Source: Sphingosinicellaceae bacterium (lineage in GTDB: Bacteria > Pseudomonadota > Alphaproteobacteria > Sphingomonadales > Sphingomonadaceae). From it: DNA of 64,000 nt. Numbering within the stretch: the stretch's first letter is position 1; the number at the start of each line of letters is the position of its first letter. Shown here piece by piece: positions 57,959 through 64,000 of this stretch. The DNA lies in the NCBI GenBank assembly GCA_019285715.1, contig CP079108.1:1627001-1691000 (forward strand). Direction: 5' to 3'. The position numbers were made by a program, and so were the translations under genes. The notes beneath the pieces were generated by a model. That model saw only the letters and a list, made by a program, of their open reading frames with translations, made no database searches and was not told where the DNA came from.

Positions 57959-57990
57959 TGGCGTCGTGCCGCACCGCAGCGTGCCCGACC

Positions 57991-58065
57991 GCATCGTGAA
58001 GGCCCGCATCGTGAAGGCCCGCATCGTGAAAGCCCGCATCGTGAAAGCCCGCATCGTGAAAGCCC
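57991..58065. repeat. five tandem 15-bp repeats
   Basis: Units of GCATCGTGAAGGCCC (two copies) and GCATCGTGAAAGCCC (three copies), directly upstream of the ParA-like gene and after the merR stop. They do not belong to either reading frame. They could be a polymorphic leader or a site for a DNA-binding protein. Confidence 0.95.
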
Positions 58066-58072
58066 GCCACCG

Positions 58073-58807
58073 ATGAAGTCGGTCGCGGTCTTCAGCGTCA
58101 AGGGCGGGGTCGGCAAGACCGCGATCGCGGTCAACCTGGCCTATGCAGCCGCGACCCAGAGCGCGCGCCGGACGCTGCTGTGGGATCTCGATGCGCAGGG
58201 CGCCGCGACCTACGTGCTCAAGCTCGCGCCCAAGGGCGGGGCGGTGGCGCGCAAGCTGTTCGGGCGCGATCCGGAACTCGCGGCCCTGATCCAGCCGAGC
58301 GCCTGGGCCGGTCTCGACGTGCTGGCAGCGGACAAGTCGCTGCGCAGCCTGGAGGGCCAGCTCGCCGGCGACGACAAGGCCAAGCGCCTGCGCAAGATGC
58401 TCAAGGACCTGGGCGACGACTACGACCGGATCATCATCGACTGCCCGCCCGGGCTCGGCGCGCTGTCGGAGCAGGTTTTCCGCGCCGTCGACCTGCTCGT
58501 CGTGCCGATGCTGCCGTCGCCGCTGTCGGTGCGCGCCACCGAGCAGCTGACCGAGCACCTCCAGCGCCAGCACGACGGCAAGCCCGATGTCGTGCCGGTG
58601 TTCTCGATGGTCGACAGCCGCCGGGCGCTGCATCGTGCGTTGGTCGAGGCATCGCCGGGGCAGGCGGCGATCCCCTACGCCAGCGCGGTCGAGGGCATGG
58701 CGGTCCACCGCTCGCCGATCGCGGCGCGAACTCCGTCGGCACCGGCCGCGCGGGCGTTTACGGCGCTTTGGGCCGAGGTCGAGCGACGGTTGTTGTCGCA
58801 GGGCTGA
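58073..58807 (+). CDS. ParA/MinD-family ATPase
   Basis: 244 residues. The deviant Walker A is FSVKGGVGKTAIAVNLAYAA, and the Walker B area is IIIDCPPGLGALS. WDLDAQGAATYVL carries the DxD-type switch. There is no adjacent parB, so it is an orphan that may position a protein cluster or work with an adaptor. No Shine-Dalgarno is obvious because tandem repeats lie upstream. Confidence 0.85.
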   Translation: MKSVAVFSVKGGVGKTAIAVNLAYAAATQSARRTLLWDLDAQGAATYVLKLAPKGGAVARKLFGRDPELAALIQPSAWAGLDVLAADKSLRSLEGQLAGDDKAKRLRKMLKDLGDDYDRIIIDCPPGLGALSEQVFRAVDLLVVPMLPSPLSVRATEQLTEHLQRQHDGKPDVVPVFSMVDSRRALHRALVEASPGQAAIPYASAVEGMAVHRSPIAARTPSAPAARAFTALWAEVERRLLSQG

Positions 58808-58856
58808 ACCCCGTCCGGCTGGGGGGCGTTGCCCCGTAGTCCCACCGGAGCCCAAA

Positions 58857-59858
58857 ATGCAGCTTAAGCCACTCCACGATCAGGTCGTCGTCATCACCGG
58901 CGCGTCGAGCGGCATCGGGCTCGCCACCGCCGAGGCCGCGTCGGCACGGGGCGCGCGGCTGGTGCTGGTGGCACGCAACGGCGACGCGCTGGCCGAGATC
59001 GCCGCCCGGCTCAACGCGCAGGGCGGGCAGGTCGAGGTCGTCGTCGCCGACATTGCGGACGACAGCACCCCCGAACGTATCGCGGACGCCGCTCTGGCCC
59101 GCTTCGGGCGCGTCGACTCCTGGGTCAACAACGCCGCCGCCGCGACCTACGGGACGCTCGCCGAGACGCCGGAGGAGGACCACCGGCGGGTCTTCGACGT
59201 CGGCTATTTCGGCACCGTCCGCGCCTCGCTCCGCGCGTTGGAAGTCCTCAAGGAGCGCGGCGGCGCGCTGGTGAACGTCGGCTCGATCCTGGCGAACCGC
59301 GCGATGATGTTGCAGGGGCCGTACAGCGCCATGAAGCATGCGTTGAAGGGCTTCACCGATGCCCTGCGCAGCGAGGTGCTGGAGGCCCGGCTGCCGGTGT
59401 CGATCACCCTGATCAAGCCGGGCTCCATGGCGACGCCGTACCCGGAGCATGCCCGCAACCGCATGGAGCGACCGGCACGGATCCCGCCGATCGAGTACGA
59501 CCCGCGGCTGGTCGCGCGGGCGATCCTGTTCTGCCTCGAGCACCCGCGCCGCGAGATCACCGTCGGCGGGGTCGGGCGCTTCATCGAACTGTTCGGCAAC
59601 GCCTTCCCGGGCCTCACCGACCTCGGCATCGCGCTGATCGGCCGCGGCTCGCAGCAGATCGACCAGCCGCCGGCGCCGGAGGTCGCGGACAACCTCTACG
59701 AACACCGCGCCGACGGACGCATCGAGACCGTGCAGGACGTCTACGTACGCCGCACCAGCTTGGCGCTGGAGGCGCAGATCCGGCCCCTGCAGGCGGTCGC
59801 GGCCGTGGGTGCCGGGCTGCTCGCTGCGGCCTTGCTGGCGAGCCCGCGGCGGCGCTAG
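58857..59858 (+). CDS. short-chain dehydrogenase/reductase
   Basis: 333 residues from an ATG with CCGGAG upstream. The N-terminal VVVITGASSGIGLATAEAAS gives the TGxxxGxG cofactor site, NNAAAATYG the structural motif, and GPYSAMKHALKGF the catalytic Tyr-x3-Lys. The C-terminal extension ends in a hydrophobic segment (LQAVAAVGAGLLAAALLAS) that may anchor it in the membrane. Substrate unknown. Confidence 0.88.
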   Translation: MQLKPLHDQVVVITGASSGIGLATAEAASARGARLVLVARNGDALAEIAARLNAQGGQVEVVVADIADDSTPERIADAALARFGRVDSWVNNAAAATYGTLAETPEEDHRRVFDVGYFGTVRASLRALEVLKERGGALVNVGSILANRAMMLQGPYSAMKHALKGFTDALRSEVLEARLPVSITLIKPGSMATPYPEHARNRMERPARIPPIEYDPRLVARAILFCLEHPRREITVGGVGRFIELFGNAFPGLTDLGIALIGRGSQQIDQPPAPEVADNLYEHRADGRIETVQDVYVRRTSLALEAQIRPLQAVAAVGAGLLAAALLASPRRR

Positions 59859-59906
59859 CGTCTCGAAACTTCAGCGTCAGTTAGGCTCTCGTCACCGCTC
59901 CGCGCC

Positions 59907-59935
59907 TTGACGCCGCACGCCCCCGCGACCATATG
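59907..59935 (+). promoter_or_regulatory. probable promoter of groES-groEL
   Basis: TTGACG at 59907-59912, a 17-base spacer, then CATATG at 59930-59935. The CIRCE element follows at once, the usual arrangement for HrcA control. Confidence 0.6.
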
Positions 59936-59946
59936 CGCCGGGTCGC

Positions 59947-59971
59947 TGGCACTCGCCTCGGGTGAGTGCCA
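59947..59971. promoter_or_regulatory. CIRCE element (HrcA operator)
   Basis: TGGCACTC-N9-GAGTGCCA, the 8-bp core of the TTAGCACTC-N9-GAGTGCTAA heat-shock operator with one variant base in each arm. It lies between the promoter and groES, so HrcA should repress the operon without stress. Confidence 0.92.
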
Positions 59972-60008
59972 ACGGACACGCTATCAACCGCTGCAATAGG
60001 TGCGATCC

Positions 60009-60296
60009 ATGAAATTCACGCCGCTCCACGACCGCGTGCTCGTTCGCCGTGTCGAAGCCGAAGAGAAGACCGCCGGCGGGATCATCATCCCCGACAGCGC
60101 CAAGGAGAAGCCCCAGGAGGGCATCGTCGTCGCCGCCGGCAAGGGCGCGCGCAACGAAGCCGGCGAGCGCGTCAAGCTCGACGTCTCCGAGGGCGACAAG
60201 ATCCTGTTCGGCAAGTGGTCGGGCACCGAGGTCAAGGTCGACGGTGAAGACCTCATCATCATGAAGGAAAGCGACATCCTCGGCGTTCTCGCCTGA
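60009..60296 (+). CDS. groES: co-chaperonin GroES
   Basis: 95 residues from [20 protein letters not shown]. The mobile loop is [18 protein letters not shown], and the end reads [16 protein letters not shown]. It caps the GroEL ring. It is followed by groEL, and a CIRCE element lies upstream. Confidence 0.97.
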   Translation: MKFTPLHDRVLVRRVEAEEKTAGGIIIPDSAKEKPQEGIVVAAGKGARNEAGERVKLDVSEGDKILFGKWSGTEVKVDGEDLIIMKESDILGVLA

Positions 60297-60343
60297 GCCT
60301 GAATGGTACGCCGAAATATACTGTTTAGGCGTAGAAGTCGTAA

Positions 60344-62023
<1,680 letters not shown>

Positions 62024-62052
62024 GTCCCGCACACCACCAACGACGCATAAGG

Positions 62053-62082
62053 AAAGGGCCGCGACGGATGTCGCGGCCCTTT
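62053..62082 (+). terminator. intrinsic terminator of the groES-groEL operon
   Basis: AAAGGGCCGCGAC and GTCGCGGCCCTTT form a 13-bp perfect hairpin with a GGAT loop. The 3' arm ends in TTT followed by C and T. Confidence 0.85.
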
Positions 62083-62139
62083 CTGCGTCAGAGCGGCGAA
62101 GCGCCCCTCACTCGTTCGTCGGAAGTGACGAAGAACGCG

Positions 62140-62556
62140 TCACTTCGGAGCGGCGCCGCCCGGGTTGCCGGTCTGGCCCGACGGGGTCGACTGGGTTTCG
62201 GTACCGGTCGTCGACCCGGCGGTGCCCGAAGTCCCGGCGCTGGTGCCGGCGGTCGAGCCGCTGCCCGAGGTCATGCCCGCGCCGGCATCGCTGCCGCCGG
62301 TGGTCGAGCCGGTCGTCGAGGTGCCGGCGCCGCTGCCGGTCATGGCATCGCTGCCGCCGGTGGTGCTGCCGGTGCCGCTGGTCGCGCTGGCATCGGTGCC
62401 GGTGCCCGCGCCGCTGCCGGTCGCGGTCGTGTCGGTGGTTGCCGGGGCGGTGGCGTCGGTCGCCGTGGTGGTCGTCGTCGACTCGGTCTTCTTGCCGCAG
62501 CCGGCGAGGCCGACGGTGGCGATCAGGGCGATTGCAGTCGTAGTCAGGATGCGCAT
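62140..62556 (-). CDS. Ser/Thr/Gly-rich repetitive lipoprotein
   Basis: 138 residues from an ATG at 62556. MRILTTTAIALIATVGLAGC has a lipobox ending at Cys, followed by KK. The mature part is low-complexity: repeats of STTGGSDA, GSGAGTGT-like and TSGTGSTT segments. Structurally it looks like a disordered surface or periplasmic linker. No family is recognised. Internal repeats make length variation likely. Confidence 0.55.
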   Translation of the reverse strand: MRILTTTAIALIATVGLAGCGKKTESTTTTTATDATAPATTDTTATGSGAGTGTDASATSGTGSTTGGSDAMTGSGAGTSTTGSTTGGSDAGAGMTSGSGSTAGTSAGTSGTAGSTTGTETQSTPSGQTGNPGGAAPK

Positions 62557-62621
62557 GGCGAGGGTCCTTGGCTGGGGGGTATCAGCCGCGGAAACCGGTC
62601 GTGATCGCCTTTGGTTCCAGT

Positions 62622-62810
62622 CTATTGCGCGGCCGCCGGGGCCGGTTGCACAGGGCGCGCCTCGGCCAGCGCCGCGTCGGTGTCGCTCACGGCCTTGCGC
62701 TCGGCGGCAGCGATGGCGGCATCGTTGCCGGTCGGCGCTTTGGGTCCCGCGTTGTCGCAGGCCGCCAGCCCCAGCAATAGTAGCAGCGCCGCGGCCGGTG
62801 CGCGGCGCAT
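62622..62810 (-). CDS. small lipoprotein coupled to mlaA
   Basis: 62 residues from an ATG overlapping the mlaA stop (ATGA); the adjacent GTG is possible. MRRAPAAALLLLLGLAAC is a lipoprotein signal peptide. The mature part is short and Ala-rich (AAIAAAERKAVSDTDAALAE). Function unknown; it may be an accessory of the lipid-transport protein. Confidence 0.6.
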   Translation of the reverse strand: MRRAPAAALLLLLGLAACDNAGPKAPTGNDAAIAAAERKAVSDTDAALAEARPVQPAPAAAQ

Positions 62811-63736
62811 CACTGCGGCGGCTGCGGCGCTGCCGGCGTGCCTGCGGGATCGGCCTCGGCAGGCGCGGCATCGGACTGAGGGGCGCCCGTCGGTGCCGGG
62901 GCTATCGGAGACGCGACGCCGCTGCCCGGGTGCGCGGGTGGCGTCGCGCCGGGAGCAAGCGGCGCATCCTCGACCGGTGCATCCTCGTCGTCAGGCGGTG
63001 AGCCGTCGTAGATTTCGGACTGGCGGCGCTGCAGGAAGGCCGAGCGCACCGTCGCATATTCGTCGAGGCTCGACGCGAGGACGCCATCAGCACCGGCATC
63101 CATCAGCTTCGAGCGGAGGTCGAGCACGCCGACGGCAGCCTGGCCGGCCTTCGCGGCAAAACTCGGGTGGAGGACGGCGTTGCGGGCATAGGGCACCGGG
63201 TCGGTGACAAAGTCGACGCCCATGCCGCCGGCATCGCGGAACGTCGACGGGCCGAACAGCGGCAGCATCAGGAACGGCCCCGACTTGACCCCCCAGACCG
63301 CGAGCGTCTGGCCGAAATCCTCGGCCTGCACGGGCAGGCCGATCTTGCTGGCATGGTCGAACAGGCCGCCAACGCCAACGGTGGTGTTGACCGTAAAGCG
63401 CTTGAACGTATGCCACGCCTCCTTGGGCTTGGCCTGCAGCAGGGCATTGCCGAACGACAGCGGTTCTTCGAGGTTGTTGAGGAAGTTGGTGACGCCGCGA
63501 CGAATGAAGGTCGGCAGGATGAAGCGGTAGACCTTGGTCGCAGGCTTCAGCGCGACGCGGTCGAGCCCCTTGTTGAAGCCGTACATGCTCCGATTGAACT
63601 TCTCGTACGGATCGCGGAGCGCCGGGGCGTTGCTGCCGGGGTGGGGCGCGGCGCATGCGCTCAGCGTGAAGACGAGCCCGCCGAGTGCCGTTCGGGACGC
63701 GATACGCCGCACCGATTTCGTGGGGTGAATTACCAT
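62810..63736 (-). CDS. mlaA: MlaA (VacJ)-family outer-membrane lipoprotein
   Basis: 308 residues with a lipobox (TLSAC). The MlaA domain shows DPYEKFNRSMYGFNKGLDRV, FLNNLEEPLSFGNALLQAKP, then RFTVNTTVGVGGLFDHASKI and LMLPLFGPSTFRDAGG. It extracts misplaced phospholipids from the outer leaflet. The last 60 residues are a Pro/Ala/Asp tail, longer than usual. The other mla genes are not nearby. Confidence 0.95.
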   Translation of the reverse strand: MVIHPTKSVRRIASRTALGGLVFTLSACAAPHPGSNAPALRDPYEKFNRSMYGFNKGLDRVALKPATKVYRFILPTFIRRGVTNFLNNLEEPLSFGNALLQAKPKEAWHTFKRFTVNTTVGVGGLFDHASKIGLPVQAEDFGQTLAVWGVKSGPFLMLPLFGPSTFRDAGGMGVDFVTDPVPYARNAVLHPSFAAKAGQAAVGVLDLRSKLMDAGADGVLASSLDEYATVRSAFLQRRQSEIYDGSPPDDEDAPVEDAPLAPGATPPAHPGSGVASPIAPAPTGAPQSDAAPAEADPAGTPAAPQPPQ

Positions 63737-63795
63737 GGACTACCCGGTGCCACAGGCACGTTTATCCGACAAGCGGCGTCGGTCCCCGTTGACTC

Positions 63796-63815
63796 ATATA
63801 AAGATATCTTTATAT
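63796..63815. promoter_or_regulatory. perfect 20-bp palindrome upstream of the ArsR-type gene
   Basis: ATATAAAGAT and its complement ATCTTTATAT, joined without spacer. It lies nine bases before the ArsR-type start, the usual place for autoregulation. ATATC-rich palindromes of this sort are known operators of SahR, the ArsR-family regulator of the methionine and SAM cycle; that match is from memory and uncertain. Confidence 0.6.
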
Positions 63816-63823
63816 CCCACCGC

Positions 63824-64000
63824 ATGTCCGCCGCGCTCGACATCTTCCGTGCGCTTGCCGATCCCACCCGGATCCGCATTTTGCTGTTGGTACGCCGCAT
63901 GGAGCTTGCTGTCGGCGAGCTCGCGGACGTGTTGTCGCAGAGCCAGCCGCGCGTGTCGCGCCACGTCCGTATCCTCGCCGACGCCGGACTGGTCCGTCGT
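63824..64000 (+). CDS. ArsR-family transcriptional regulator (partial, runs off the window)
   Basis: The first 59 codons are present: MSAALDIFRALADPTRIRIL, then LLVRRMELAVGELADVLSQS, then QPRVSRHVRILADAGLVRR. This is a complete winged HTH of the ArsR type without the metal-binding Cys of the classical alpha-3 site. In alphaproteobacteria such an N-terminus is often fused to a SAM-dependent methyltransferase next to methionine genes; the window ends before that can be seen. Confidence 0.85.
   Translation, partial: MSAALDIFRALADPTRIRILLLVRRMELAVGELADVLSQSQPRVSRHVRILADAGLVRR

Noticed and set aside
57991..58065. Possible CRISPR array
   Set aside because: The repeats are contiguous 15-mers without spacers and no cas genes are nearby, so it is a plain tandem repeat.

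Overview
The window is about 65% GC and looks chromosomal. Marker genes point to an alphaproteobacterium of the Sphingomonadales: an rpmF-plsX-fabH-ihfA-merR string, nrdA/nrdB with an alphaproteobacterial GAAC-N7-GAAC LexA box, crtB and crtZ for a hydroxylated carotenoid, a LOV-HWE histidine kinase, a PEP-CTERM protein, and families of GTCATCCC-type palindromic repeats. The genus cannot be fixed from the sequence alone.

Left end (1-6921) is an accessory region. It holds a small membrane protein, an XRE regulator and an epoxide-hydrolase-like protein. Next comes a pile-up of insertion sequences: an IS110 copy with an internally deleted transposase, a broken piece of an enolase gene, and an IS3-family element split by a second IS110-family (IS1111-group) element that landed on the A6G frameshift motif of the IS3. 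The region ends at a lone 3' half of tRNA-Cys, the scar expected at the far end of an island integrated in that tRNA gene.

6922-14560 is a mostly minus-strand accessory cluster. It contains a TIR-domain protein whose gene overlaps that of a membrane-bound haem (CxxCH) Tll0287-like/HAMP sensor, then a HAD phosphatase, a radical SAM protein, a family 4 glycosyltransferase and an outer-membrane protein, facing a secreted endonuclease/exonuclease/phosphatase-fold enzyme. The sensor-TIR pair is my best candidate for an undescribed signalling or defence module.

14560-38400 is metabolic and housekeeping: a dipeptide epimerase, LysR/WrbA, a host-attachment-like protein, an unidentified structured RNA with its own promoter and terminator, a thiolase/CMD/MaoC set, GST, DUF885, PutA carrying an in-frame palindromic repeat, MscS, YgfZ, dihydroorotase, SurE-NlpD, RimO-M17 aminopeptidase, MarR-NlpC/P60 and DksA.

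38400-54200 holds queF, sseA-metC-crtB (translationally coupled), crtZ, the LOV kinase, uvrB, PAP2, nrdA and nrdB, an AT-rich frameshifted PIN-domain gene, an MBL-fold hydrolase and a MAPEG protein. 54300-64000 holds csbD, the rpmF-plsX-fabH-ihfA-merR run, a ParA-like ATPase preceded by 15-bp tandem repeats, an SDR enzyme, groES-groEL under a CIRCE element, lipoproteins with mlaA, and the start of an ArsR-type regulator behind a perfect 20-bp palindrome. Many neighbouring genes overlap by 4 bases (ATGA or GTGA), so much of the region is organised in tight operons.
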